From contig OX235262.1 of the NCBI GenBank assembly GCA_944472135.2, positions 168,019,509-168,083,508 on the forward strand: a stretch of 64,000 nt of DNA, in the 5' to 3' direction. The stretch is from Trichobilharzia regenti (lineage: Eukaryota; Platyhelminthes; Trematoda; Strigeidida; Schistosomatidae). Numbering within the stretch: position 1 is the first letter of the stretch; the number at the start of each line of letters is the position of its first letter. The notes beneath the pieces are model-generated. The model was not told the DNA's origin, made no database searches, and saw nothing but the letters and a program-made list of their open reading frames with translations. The translations under genes were made by a program, and so were the position numbers. Below are positions 21,828 through 32,954 of this stretch, piece after piece.

Positions 21828-22570
21828 TTATTATTATTATTTTTACTTTGGGTTCTGAGTGAAACATAAGGCTTCAGCAGAACATCTCCGTTTTGTTTTG
21901 TTCTCTTAAGCACACTTCACCTGGCTCCGCGATTACTCATAAGCTATCACCTCCACCACTTCACCCTCATATCCACGTCCAGCTTGTCGTTTAACATTCG
22001 GGTTCCGCTCGAGCGCGATGCCCCCTTATGGTCTCATCAGTATATATCTGATCCATCTTCATTTGTTGATTCGTCCTTTCCAAGAGTCTCTTCTTTCTTA
22101 TTCTTTCTGATTGACCATCAGATCTTCAATTTGGAGCCAGTGAAGAAGGAAACTGTTAATAAAAGTCTTTAGTGGGCCGTTTGAAATGCTTTCCGTGATG
22201 CTAACGCCATGTTTTTTAATTTTATTTTTGATTACAGCTTGATTCCACACTGTATTTTTAGTACAGGTATGGAATTTTCAGCATATGATATCGGTAGCCC
22301 AAATTTTGCAGGCCGACCATAGATATTAGGTGTGAGTCGGCAGGGGATCGAACCTCGGACCATGTGCATGGTTGGCGAGAGTCCTAACCACTGTGCCACC
22401 AACGCTCATATGGAAGAATTGACTGACTGATTTAACATTTGTATTGAAAATTCGGATCTTGCTGTATATGCTGAATGCAGTGCAGTAAACTTCCAAACCC
22501 ATTTCAGATTAATGAAGGTCAGGTCCTGGCTTTGACGTCCTCATTCGTTTCGCGGCATTATAGACAATTG
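21828..22570 (-). mobile_element. RTE-A LINE 3' fragment interrupted by a SINE
   Basis: The 3' tail is at 21828-21880, with coding remnants to 22200, then a SINE-T1 (22211-22405), then the RTE-A sequence resumes at TGGAAGAATTGACTGACTGA and runs to about 22570. The two RTE-A parts are adjacent in uninterrupted copies. Confidence 0.72.
22211..22405 (-). mobile_element. SINE-T1 nested in RTE-A
   Basis: Reverse complement of the 58771-58953 type: head with CCATGCACATGG and GGTTCGATCC-like B box, and a body with GGGCTACCGATATC. Its 3' tail shares sequence with the CR1-like LINE end. Confidence 0.8.
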
Positions 22571-23084
22571 GATGTTTCAATGACTTGATGGAACATTTGA
22601 GTTGTAGTTTATGTTTTATATTTTCAGAGACAGTGATACTGAAGTAGCCAGTATCTTAATAAAATTCTGTTTTGTCCGTATGCAAATCCTTGTTGTCTAT
22701 CAAGACAGTATAGCTGAAAATCTACTCTTTTTCTTATATTGTATTCAAACCAAAACATAACACTTATTTACTCAAAAAATTCTGCTGAATGAATTCACAA
22801 TATGCCTACATAACCATTAATTTTGATAGTGCATTCCACTTTACACCACAATGTAACTAATTCCATATATCTAATTTCTACTTTTGCTGTTAATTAAATA
22901 GTGTCAATGAATTTTGTGATGTAGTCACTGATCGGGTATGACAGCGGGATGTGTCAAGTGATCCACAATGGGAAAACTCAGTGAGGCGTTCAAAGTGCAT
23001 ACAGAAGTAAGAAAAGCTGGTTGCCTATTATGACAACGGATGATATTCTTAATTGTGGTGGACTGGATTATTCAGAAGACTAAG
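22571..23084. other. Intergenic, nothing recognised
   Basis: AT-rich, no family match seen. Confidence 0.4.
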
Positions 23085-23995
23085 AATAGGGAGTGAGAAG
23101 ACAGGAATACGCTGGATCACTGATAAGAAGATTCTAGAAGGTCTGAATTTCGCAGATGATATACGCCTAATGCCATCTCAAAGACGTACAGGTAAAAACT
23201 GACAAGCCGGCTGAAGAAGCAGCCAGGGAAGACAGCACTGAAGGTGAGCAGAGAGAAAACGGAGGTGATGAAAACAGCCAATCAGCAGAAACAACAGTCA
23301 GCACCACTCACCATCAATCGGAGAGATTAAACAGAGTTTGCCTCCTTCACTTATCTAGGTAGCTAGAATTGTTTCGACCACAGGCAGTCGCAACGAGTTA
23401 AGATGTCAAAGCTTGCCAGAATCGGAAAGGCAAGATACGCCTTCATCAAGCCGAAACCAGTTTGGAAATCTTCTACACTCAGCATAAGGAACAAGATCCG
23501 CATTTTCAATACCAATGTCAAGTCGGTCCTTCTATATGGGTTAGAAACTTGCACTGAGTGTCACGAAAAAGATTTCCAACAGGCTGCAGAAATTCATAAA
23601 CAGCTGCTTTTGCTGGCTCCATACAAAAGATCAAATGGCCAGAAAGAACTAGTTACAAGAAACTGGCGACAAACCAACAGACGAGAGCCAATCGTTCAAT
23701 AAATATGTGGGAGAAAATGGGGATGGATTCTGCATACATTAGGGAAACTGTCGGATGACATCGTGTGATAGTATTGTCCTCTAGTGGAATCCAAATAGGA
23801 AACGACGAGTGGGTCGTTGGTTTGAGGGTGACATGGGGAAGATCATGTGATAAAGAGATGAGAGATTATGGACAGTGGTGAACCTAGCTGAAGAGGATGG
23901 CAGAAAATAGAAGAGTGTGGAGATGTATTGTTGACGCTCTATGTTCCACTTGGAACCCAAGGGAACAATGATAAATATAATAATAATATTTTCTA
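23085..23995 (+). mobile_element. RTE-A LINE, RT C-terminal half and 3' end
   Basis: The + strand reads ILEGLNFADDIRLM, the RT catalytic FADD box, then a PITING-type region broken by frameshifts. It continues with KLARIGKARYAFIKPKPVWK, IRNKIRIFNTNVKSVLLYGL and ETCTECHEKDFQQ. It ends CTATGTTCCACTTGGAACCC followed by ATAATAATA. It is 5'-truncated and dead, and one of only two + strand RTE-A copies, both intergenic. Confidence 0.82.
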
Positions 23996-24077
23996 TTGTT
24001 TGGTTTGTAAGGATTAGTTATGTTTTACGGGTTGATCACGGATTGATATCAGTTAGAGAAACATTGAAAACCAGGGA

Positions 24078-24126
24078 GTACTGGACAGCTGCTGTTTCAT
24101 CCTAGTTTGGGAATCATCGGCAGTAC
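24078..24126 (-). ncRNA. Hammerhead ribozyme motif in left arm
   Basis: Mirror of the right-arm motif: stem I GTACTG/CAGTAC, core CCGATGA, GAAAC, longer stem III ACAGC/GCTGT, GTC. Confidence 0.6.
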
Positions 24127-24511
24127 GCACCCACTGGGATTCGAACCCGGGACCTTCCGGTTACAAGGCAAGCTCGTATACCATTCAGCCACTGGGACCC
24201 GATTCAATGGCTCGTGAATTCTAACTTCTACTAATTCGTGATTTAGCGCGACCCCAACCATTGTTGTTGGTGGGACATCCATCCACACACGTGACATCTA
24301 ATTGGACCTCACTGGTCACGACTTCTCACTAGAACTCAGGAAACTCCAACCTGTAGCAAGTCACTAGCGAGCATCAATGGTTGGGTTCGCGCTAAATCAC
24401 GAATTGGTAGAAGTTAGAATTCACGAGCCATTGAATCGGGTCCCAGTGGCTGAATGGTATACGAGCTTGCCTTGTAAACGGAAGGTCCCGGGTTCGAATC
24501 CCAGTGGGTGC

Positions 24512-24560
24512 GTACTGCCGATGATTCCCAAACTAGGATGAAACAGCAGCTGTCCAGTAC
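24512..24560 (+). ncRNA. Hammerhead ribozyme motif in right arm
   Basis: Stem I GTACTG (24512-24517) with CAGTAC (24555-24560); core CCGATGA at 24518-24524; GAAAC at 24540-24544; GTC at 24552-24554. The one core defect is U4 to C, and stem II has a mismatched first pair. Confidence 0.62.
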
Positions 24561-24834
24561 TCCCTGGTTTTCAATGTTTCTCTAACTGATATCAATCCGT
24601 GATCAACCCGTAAAACATAATAATAATAGTCACGGATCTGGACAAAACGACATTGTGGTGCACTTTGAATTGATTTTAGGTGGCTGATGGTAGTTAGCAA
24701 GAAGCCTTTGATAAATGTTTTTTGCTTGTCAGTGTGATGGAAGAACCATCCGGAAAATTCCTCCTAAACAATTTGATCACTAGTTTCCAACTAGTATCCA
24801 ATGAAAGTATCCAATCCAATATCTTACAGGAGGT

Positions 24835-25000
24835 CAGTCGTGAGGCCGAATAGCTCAGTGGTAACGCCTCTGACTGCAGCATTGGGTGACAGGTTTGAAT
24901 CTAAGGAGGGGCATGAGTTCCTTCAAGGCTGCAGAATTACCTTTCCGATGATCGACCGCTGGCACGAAACCTAGGTCCAAGGCTTCCTACCGATTCCCTC
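24835..25000 (+). mobile_element. SINE-H2: tRNA-like head plus hammerhead
   Basis: Head GGCCGAATAGCTCAGTGGTA (A box) and AGGTTTGAATCTAAGG (B box), then a hammerhead segment at 24940-24983: CCGATGA, GCACGAAACCTAGGTC. Stem II is damaged. Same family as 49080-49270. Confidence 0.7.
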
Positions 25001-25487
25001 CAACAATTCCCTCCAATACTTGTCTTTGTGATGGTCGTGAGATACATTGATAATGTGCTGTTGTACGATGTGATTTTGTTTGAGTGAGTGAAGGTGATTC
25101 TGACTGTTGACTGTCATGTGAAATTAGTGGTGTGTGATTCTTGTGGACAGAATTTTAATCCCCACGTTGCTGGGAATATCCTACTTGATTCTTAGGTACT
25201 TGTTACAATTGAATTTTAGTTAACTAATTTTGTGCGACAGTGCTCGTTTCGTTCTTAGAAACCTACATTGACTGTATCAGATGCCTAACGACACTTCAGA
25301 GGTGATTTTGAGTTTTCGTTTGTTGAAGAGAGAACCACAAATTCCAGAAACAAATGATCGTGTTTTTACTGTCTTTGAAGAGTTTTGTGACTGTTTCTCT
25401 CAGGGAATTTTTTTTCAGATATCCAGCAGAAGGCAGACACCAGCTTTCTACTTTCAGACCACAATATATATTACAGCCCTACAGAAG
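25001..25487. other. Intergenic, nothing recognised
   Basis: Includes an unexplained 72-codon frame at 25281-25499 with no motif, which runs into the next SINE and is not supported as a gene. Confidence 0.35.
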
Positions 25488-25650
25488 GTCAGTCATTAGT
25501 CTGAATAACTCAGTAATTATGCTGCTGACTGAAGCAGATGATGATTACGCTTCAAATCTAAAAGTAAGGTTGCATTTGTTCTAGGTTTCAGATACTCTTT
25601 TCTTATGAATGCCAACAACCATAGTACTTAGGTTCAAGGCTTCTCTCACA
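25488..25650 (+). mobile_element. SINE-H2, decayed
   Basis: Head TCTGAATAACTCAGTAATTA and a tail with ACTTAGGTTCAAGGCTTCTC mark a worn copy of the family. The hammerhead core is lost. Confidence 0.55.
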
Positions 25651-25694
25651 TTTGATAGTTGTACCTATTCGATTGTAAACCTTTGTTTTGTGAA

Positions 25695-26820
25695 TATAAT
25701 AATAATTTGCCTTATTCCAAAACAGTACTTGTGATACAGAATGGAATTCTCAGCATTTTACTACAGTATTGTATCCAGTTAGTTCATTATCAATAAATAA
25801 AATTCTACATAGATTAAGGAAATCTCAGTTCATTATGACAACAACACATTGGCATGTCGGTAGCAAAGCCAAAATTAAACAGAATGTTTGGTGTTAGAAA
25901 AGCAGATGCTAGCATATTTTCTGGCGTAAGCAGAAGAAAGAAACAAAGCTGCACGTAACAGAAAAAAGAGAGAGAAAAGGAAAAAAAATAAAGGAAACGT
26001 TGTACCTGTAGATGATATGAGTTGGAAAGACGAGATCCATTTGTTCTACTGACTATTTAATAAGTTATAAGTTTCACGCCTAATGCTTTCTTTATCTCAC
26101 AGAACACGAGCTAGGTAGGGTATGGTTGAGTTTTATACTTCCTAGTGCGAGCATATAGTTTTCTATATAGGCTTCTTGTTTTCCCTGAAGAGATACATGG
26201 GGAGAGTTGTGAATGAAGAGGGTGGTGTGAGTTAGATAAAATGGATTAAGCCCATTTTTCACATGAGTCCGAGTGCCTGTCCACCAGAATATTAACAAGC
26301 TGGTTAAGTGGCACGTTTCTTACCCTGCTGACAACCTTCAACATCCTGCATAATAAGGTGTAGTCTTTCTTCAGTAGCCAGCCCAGGAAAGACTAAGGGG
26401 GAACAATAGAGAATAATAGGCAGAATACAGGAGTTAACGAATTGTAGGAGTAGGAGTTGAGTTATTCCAGAATATCTTAACTTCTTGATATAGAAGGTAA
26501 GACGGGATATTTTCTTAGAAATCATCAAGATATGAGACGACCAGGATAGATCGGCAGATAGAATGACGCCTAGGTATTTAAACTCCGACTTGGTCTCTAT
26601 TTCAGTGCCATCAATGTTGCACACCTCGTGAGTGCTAACCAGTTTGTTTAGGTCAGATTTATGCCTAAAGGTGAAATTGACTGTTTGACATTTGGAGGGG
26701 TTTAAGGTAAGACTGTTCTCCTTAGTCTACTGGCTGATTTCTGATAAAAAGCCATTTAGTTTAGGGTGGTCACTTTGACATTTGATCCAAACCTGCTACT
26801 GAACATTTCCAGTAAGGCTT
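25695..26820 (-). mobile_element. CR1-like LINE, RT C-terminal part and 3' UTR
   Basis: The - strand reads VCNIDGTEIETKSEFKYLGV (in the 26304-26624 frame, MCNIDGTE...), then LSADLSWSSHILMISKKISR, FYIKKLRYSGITQL and SCILPIILYCSPLVFPGL. This is the post-catalytic thumb/connection region of jockey/CR1-type RTs. After a frameshift it continues to the SDSCEKWA-type end and the 3' UTR. The 3' tail is TTATTATTATAT-like. The longest CR1-like RT piece in the window. Confidence 0.8.
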
Positions 26821-27179
26821 ATGATACATCATAATGATAAGAAACTCAAATAGATAGAAAACACAAAGCTAGGCTGTCACATTCTTTTTTTAAAATTCGA
26901 CAGAACTCTGTTTTAAACTGTTTATTACAATTCTGTGCACTTCAAGTTACAACCACTGTCAAAACTAACAAGTTTATCGTGGCTAGCATTGTCGATGGTA
27001 AACCTCATACTTGTAAAATATCATAGAAATTGAGATGTACTTGCTTCTTTTTCAGAGAAATGTTGACTGCTGAGTCAAGCATTCAATTGAAATAAGGTAA
27101 TTTTGTTTGTCCAATTGAAGGAAACGAATATCAGGATGACATTTCATACATTTATTACTCTTTACAAATTTGAATGAAG
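26821..27179. other. Intergenic, nothing recognised
   Basis: May hold older CR1 sequence near 26830, but no motif is legible. Confidence 0.35.
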
Positions 27180-28035
27180 CAAGAACTGTAATTTGCACAG
27201 AATAAGACGGTGCCATCACTTATTTTGTTGGCTTATCACCAGCTGAGTATAGCCTAAAAAAATGGATTAAGTTTATGTACAGAGCAATTTTTAACATACT
27301 TGTAAATATTATTATATATAATGTCAGTTATTTACAGGAGGCTTCAAACTTAATGAGCAGTGCTCAGAAATTACACTTATATAGATAATACTCAGAGAGT
27401 TCAAGTTCAAACAAAAACAACAGACAGCCAAAAGTCACATGATACAAAAAGTGGGAAAGTTATAGCCAAAGATTACTTGATGAAATGAAAGTGCATGGAA
27501 AGACTGACAACTACTTCTTTCTGAACACATACCACCAATTTATATGCTATCAAACTATGAAAAAAGGTGAGGGGCGGTGGGGGGGGGTGGAGAGAAGACA
27601 GAAAAATATAATAAACAGTGTTAGCCTGTACGTCAACATGGCAACTTAAGAGGGTTACAGTTCATCAAATTGAAAACTTGCTTAGTGAGTTGAGCTGACT
27701 AGTGTGTATGACTAATGAGTGTAATGGAAGTAATACAGTTGGTTACTAAGGGAGTGAGAGATTGACTACACTCGCTTTCTGTGTGCATACGTTTGGTCTG
27801 AGATGTTTGATTGCAATTGCTTCAGCATTAAATCGTAGTCGATTCGGTGTCCTTTGTATGTTTAATATTTTAAAAGATTTGGAAATCTCGACAAAATGAC
27901 CCGTATCCACATTGTGGGTATCTGGTAATTGCACTTAGTAAATATCGGCTTCCTTTTAAGCATAATTTCATAGGAATATGCTTTGAAAACCGGATTTTAA
28001 ATATACTACGTACTGGTGGCAAATTATACTTCAAA
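27180..28035 (-). mobile_element. Penelope-like P2 fragment
   Basis: Shares blocks with 29900-30300 and 49355-49990: the TTGGCTTATCACCAGCTGA terminus, the GGTCTGAGATGTTTGATTGC block and the GACCCGTATCCACATTGTGG block. No intact frame. It is assigned to the Penelope-like group because the related stretch at 58390-60500 has Penelope RT. Confidence 0.55.
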
Positions 28036-28227
28036 CAAACGGGCTTTTTGCTTCTGTCATAAAGTGAGATTGAAGGTAGGGCAACCTACATAAATTTATC
28101 ATTCGTAGAATACAAAATAAATTAGCATGGAGGCAGAAAGAAAATTGAAGGATTTTTGAGTCAGCACAATGAATAACTCTCAAAGCCATTGATGTGCATC
28201 GAATAACATGTGGCCGTCGACAATATC

Positions 28228-28263
28228 TAGGGTAAACAATAATAATAATAATAATAATAATAA
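28228..28263. repeat. (TAA)n microsatellite
   Basis: About eleven AAT/TAA units, probably the relic of a LINE tail. Confidence 0.85.
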
Positions 28264-28329
28264 TGGATGCAAGTGCCATTGAGGAGTTACGAATAAGAAT
28301 AAATGTTGTGCTTTTCGCCTTTGCAGTGA

Positions 28330-28405
28330 ATATTTGGTCCGTGTGACCGAGTGGTCAGAAGACTCATCTTGGAGTCCGAAGGTCGTGGGTTCAATTATAG
28401 GTAAA
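28330..28405 (+). repeat. tRNA-like SINE head
   Basis: GTGTGACCGAGTGGTCAGAA resembles a Ser/Leu tRNA A box, and GGTCGTGGGTTCAATTATAG a B box. There is no proper acceptor stem, so it is SINE-derived rather than a tRNA gene. Confidence 0.5.
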
Positions 28406-28407
28406 GT

Positions 28408-28660
28408 AGTGCGCCGGTGGTTTGGTGGTAGAATGCTCATAAATCATTCACGTGGTTCATGATCGATTTCCAGTCGACACACGTCTAAATTTCGTTTAGT
28501 TTACTATCTGATAGAAAGTATGAAATAGAGGGTAGGTTGAGATTAAGCTTAGCAACTTCACTCCTTAAGACCAATATCACTACTGCTGCAGAAATTTCAG
28601 AAGCTTAAGCCTGAAGCCCTTTGTTCCACTAGGAATGCAGATAAGTGAGAAAAACAAATT
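28408..28660 (+). mobile_element. SINE-T2 with RTE-A tail
   Basis: Head GCGCCGGTGGTTTGGTGGTA, body, and 3' end CTGAAGCCCTTTGTTCCACT, which is the RTE-A 3' terminus. Confidence 0.65.
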
Positions 28661-28867
28661 CCATAGATACGAATACGCTTCGTACACTTGGTTCCCTTGA
28701 TAAGTTTCGATAAAGAAAAGAAGACCAAATGTGCAGTATAAAAAATGATATCATTCTATTTCACTGGTTTCTATCAGCTTCCAAACTCCTGAGATTAAAA
28801 TGGTTGTAAGAGAATGAAGATAATGTACTTTAATGTTTGAATGGTAGCAGAGAAAACATTATAAAAT

Positions 28868-29800
28868 TATTATTATTTCCTTTAATTCTTAAAGGAACAT
28901 AGGGCTTCAGCTGCGCACCTCCATTGCCTTCTGTTTTCTACCAACTTTTTCACTCCACTCCAAGTCTGCCCATATGCTTTCATCTCCTCCTCGCATGACC
29001 TCCTCCAAGTCACCCTTGAGCTGACGACCAACTCGCCGCCTCCCCTTCGGGTTCCACTCGAGCGATGGCTTGTCTAGTGATGTCACTTGATGGTTTCCTC
29101 AGAGTATGGCCGGCCAATCCATCTCCATTTCTTCCTGCCTATTTGTTTCACAATCGGTTCCTAGTTGGTTCGCTCATTGCCAGAGATCTTTGTTGCTGAT
29201 CTTTTCTGGCCAGCCATCTGATCTTGAGTGGTATTGAGCGAAGACAACTGTTGATAAAGGTTTGTAGTTTGTTTTAGATGCTCCTTATGACACGCAGTGC
29301 AAGTCTCTGATCCGTATAGTAGCACTGACTGAGTTCACCTTGGAGCTGAAAATCCGTACCTTATTTTTGATGCAGAGTGCTGTTGACCTCCACACAGACT
29401 TCCTTGAGAGTAATGAAAGCCTGTCTTGCTTTTCCGATTCTGGCTTTGATATCCTCGTTCGTTCCGCCTGTAGATGAAATGATGCTTTCCAGGTAGGTGA
29501 AGTAGGTTGTTTCTTTCAGGTTCCTCCCATTTATGCTGGCTGATTGTTGTCTGTTGCTTTTGTTGTTGCTGTTGTTGTTGGCCAGGAATCTTCACCACCT
29601 CTGTTTTCTCTATGTTCACCTGAATGGTATCCTATCTTTGATGCTTCTTCTGCCAACTTGTTGCTTTTCACTTGCTTATCTTCCAGTTTGTGTGAAATCA
29701 TCGGCTAAGTTCAGATCCTCCAAGTTTTTTGTGTGGGTTCATTTTATGCCTGTTTCCTCGTTCCCCAAATTAAAAGCGTTGTAATTTTTAGTTTAAGTTA
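28868..29800 (-). mobile_element. RTE-A LINE 3' part
   Basis: Tail TTCTTAAAGGAACATAGGGC. The - strand frame 29335-29619 begins MNIEKTEVVKIPG and has a Gln run, then TISQHKWEEPERNNLLHLPG and RGYQSQNRKSKTGF, frame-shifted relative to the original. Confidence 0.75.
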
Positions 29801-29899
29801 CCATCAATTTATTTGCTTCTAAAGTAGAAAAGGAAGACTTAGAGGAAGAAGACAGAAAATCTAATGAACAGTGTTAACTGAAGAAGATTATAGTTCATA

Positions 29900-30550
29900 A
29901 GACTGAAATTCGATTCATGGGCTGAAATCACTAATATGGATGACTAATCACTGTAATCAAAATGCGATTACCAATGTAGTGAGAGGCTGACTACACTCTC
30001 TTTCTGTATTCATAATTTTGGTCTGAAACGTTTGATTGCAGTCGCTCCGAAAAATTATAGTAAATTTACTGTCATTTAGATGTTTAATTTTTGAAGGATT
30101 TAGGAATGTTGACCCGTATCCACAGGGTGTATGATAATTTCGCTTTGCGAGTATCTGCTTTCCCTTAGATATAGTCTCCTCTGAATGTGCTCAGAAAACT
30201 GGATAGAAGCCCTTCTTTCTGTCCTTCCATTGTTCTTGTTACTCTAAATGCACATTCATTTTTAAATGCAATTAGAGGTGACTTCAGCAGCGTACATATC
30301 CAGTTTAGATTGGTTTAAAGAGCATGTGGTGCTGCATAGTGTTATGAAATTGGCCGTAGAGAAGCGCCATTTTATAGCTTCTTTCATTCTCCTGTCAATC
30401 TTTTTTTGTGATACTGCTTCTCCTTCGAATATTTATTGAGTCGATAAATTGTAGTGAATGTTTGTATAATGGTTGACTAATTTACACCGGCGAGTAAAGT
30501 AAGAAGGATTAGAAGTCTTTGTGGCATACAATCACTTTGAAATAATAGAG
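29900..30550 (-). mobile_element. Penelope-like P2 fragment
   Basis: A parallel copy of 27690-28030 (TGGTCTGAAACGTTTGATTG, GACCCGTATCCACAGGGTG), extended by a segment with CTTTCTGTCCTTCCATTGTT that matches 60390-60420. Confidence 0.55.
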
Positions 30551-30552
30551 AA

Positions 30553-31690
30553 GATTTGTAGCTCAGGTGGATGATATGCAATTAATAGTGTTCTCTGAGC
30601 TGGTTGGTTTAGTTGCGGAGCTTTCGTCGTTCTACTGTACAACATCTTCAACGCATTATTTAGCACAAAGTGAAATGATTAAAATTTTTCATGAGTGATA
30701 ACTAAACCAAGCAGCTCAGAGAGCACTATTAATTGCAAACCATCCACCTGAGTTACAAATCTCCATTATTTCAAAGTCCTACGGGCGTGATACGCTTCTG
30801 TGGTGTCGAAAATGCGAGGACTTTGCTAAAAGACAAGTTTCTACAGAAGAACAACTTTTCTTTCTTCATGAATGTCTCCGCCAACAGATTCTACCATCTA
30901 GTGTCAAATATAAACCACCAATTAACTGCCCTCTAGGCCGGAAATTAGCCAAAGAACTTGGAAAACAAATGGTGAAATTAATGGCCACGGATGCCCACAA
31001 TGGGAGAATATCTCTAACATAACAGCTAGAATACTGAAACCGTTTGATATAGATGTAGCACACAAACCAGTCAAATCGCTTAATTCGATATTGTGCAAAC
31101 CGAAAGATCCAACAGCAAAAGATGGCAAAATTAATACTGTTTACAAAATAAACTGTATAAAATGTAACAGATATTACATCGGTCAAAGTGGACGCCCGCT
31201 TTGAATCCGAATCCAAGAACACAAATTGACCGTAAAAAGACATGATATATATATATATATATATTCTTCCAAATCTGTGCATGTGGATAATTATGGACAC
31301 CAATTTGATTGGGATAATGTCAAAATCTTAGACAGAGGAAAAACCAAAAGTGCAATCATGGAATTCCTAGAAGCCTGGTACTCAAACGAATATGCTAATA
31401 ACAAATACGTTAATATACACCAAATATACCAACTAATAAAAAGTAAATCATGTGACCAGAAAGTTTAGAATCCAAGTCAATAGAAAACGGTCAATGCATA
31501 TGTAAAGATGGTTAGTCACCAGGAAACGCAATTATATCACTCATGAAGAAATTTAAATCATTTCACTTTATGCTAAAAATTGCTGTGAAAGGGGATGTTG
31601 TCCAGCAGAGGGACGACGAAAGCTCTGCAACTAAACCATCCAGCTCAGCGAGCACTATCAATTGCAAATACAGTCACTTTGTTTATTCTG
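30553..31690 (+). mobile_element. Penelope-like P4 with GIY-YIG and inverted/direct terminal repeats
   Basis: The + strand reads NTVYKINCIKCNRYYIGQSG, then RPL and IRIQEHKLTVKRHD, a GIY-YIG domain with CxxC, continuing to VDNYGHQFDWDNVKILDRGK and SAIMEFLEAWYSNEYANNKY. One stop (TGA at about 31202) breaks it. A roughly 85-bp terminal segment (TTGCAATTAATAGTGCTCTC family) occurs inverted at 30553-30635 and direct at 30695-30760 and 31625-31672. This is the pseudo-LTR layout typical of Penelope-like elements. Confidence 0.72.
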
Positions 31691-32954
31691 ACATGAATAT
31701 TCAGATATCTCTCTCGGAAGAGGATCCTCAAGTAAAATAGTGACTGACAGTATATCACGTGACACATCACTGTCTCACTTGAAGCGCACACCAATCATTT
31801 ATGATATTTCTTCTTTGACTATCACCTTCGAGAGCTGCGCTACATTTTGGTTGAAAGCCAATTAAGAAGGGTGCAGGAGTACATCTTTCGACCCAGTGAC
31901 TTAATAAAAATAGATCAATAACTGAAGACTTCAGGTAATTAGTTTTATTTCTCAGGCAGTGGAAGCTTGTACTAAAAATCTCAGGAACAATTATCGCATG
32001 AATTGAGATACGCTACAACCGGGGATTTCGCCTTTTCTGAAGTTTATTATACACTTGGGAATCAGCAGGTCGTAGACATTTTAAATACTTGAGAGGATAG
32101 AAAACACTCTTAGAGGTCATATTCTAATAGATTAGAAGAAAGTGAACAAAAAAAATCATATGCAATATAATGATGGAGTGATTTAGTGGCTCAGGTTTTA
32201 AACAGGCCGCCTTATTGATTTCAATGTTCAATATCTAGATGATATGAAGTTGATTTAAATCTATAACCTAGAATAATTTATCATAAAATGTAAAAGTTAT
32301 GTTGTGTTCAAAATACATAAAATTAATCATCATTATTGTCTTCATAATTTATACGTTGACCGTGTTGGAAGGTATTTAAGCAATCCATGCAGGTAAAGTA
32401 TTAAGAAATCAGTCTGCCAAGAAAAAAGATTTAAAAAAACCTGATCCAATTTACTCAATGTTATAACGATATACACAGAGTTAAAATTCCATTGCACATA
32501 TGTATATATATATATATATATTTCTTACTCTGGATTAATTGTACTCATAAATGTTTGTGAAAACCAAATTTATCTTCATTACCTATACAAGTTGACAAGA
32601 ATTTTCTTGAAATATTGAATGCAAGCTAGATTTGCCCTTTGTTTTATTTTAGAATGAAATTCATTCAAATTGAGTAGGTTATATGAAGCATGATAATTTC
32701 AGGTGCCGTTAATATTAGACTAAGTAAATTTGTTACATAAATTATGCGAACTATGTTTACCTATTTTATCTATCTATCTACGTTCTTGAAGGTGAAAAGA
32801 ACTAATTTTTATGCAAAATATTGATTTAAATAACTTGATAATTGTTCACTTATCACGTATACACAATAAAAAAAAGAATTTTTGTAGAGTTAAATGAAAA
32901 CAAAAGCATGTTCAGTGTGTTTTAACTTGAAGAATTATGTGGACGAAATCAATA
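31691..32954. other. Intergenic AT-rich DNA, nothing recognised
   Basis: Holds a (TA)n tract near 32503-32522. No gene or repeat family identified. Confidence 0.4.

Larger units (their letters stand above)
24002..24620. mobile_element. Fold-back SINE-H1 unit: near-perfect palindrome with spacer
   Basis: Arms 24021-24262 and 24376-24618 are inverted copies of about 242 bp with few differences, separated by a spacer of about 113 bp. Each arm is a whole SINE-H1: leader, tRNA-like head (A box GTGGCTGAATGGTATACGAG, B box GGGTTCGAATCCC), hammerhead, and 3' terminus ending near ACGGGTTGATCACGG. The RNA from either strand would fold on itself and carries a sense-orientation hammerhead in one arm. 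The spacer has relatives at 7640-7690 and 61320-61370. Read-through folding of tandem SINEs or DNA-level palindrome formation could both explain it. Confidence 0.85.

Noticed and set aside
24400..24510. tRNA gene (A and B boxes, clover-like)
   Set aside because: Always joined to the hammerhead and SINE-H1 tail, in five or more places; no clean anticodon arm.
25281..25499. Possible small gene (MPNDTSEVILSF)
   Set aside because: No recognisable domain or splice context, and it runs into a SINE-H2 relic.
31590..31640. Hammerhead in P4 terminal repeat (GACGACGAAAGCTC)
   Set aside because: Lacks the CTGANGA segment; only a GACGAAA-like word is present.
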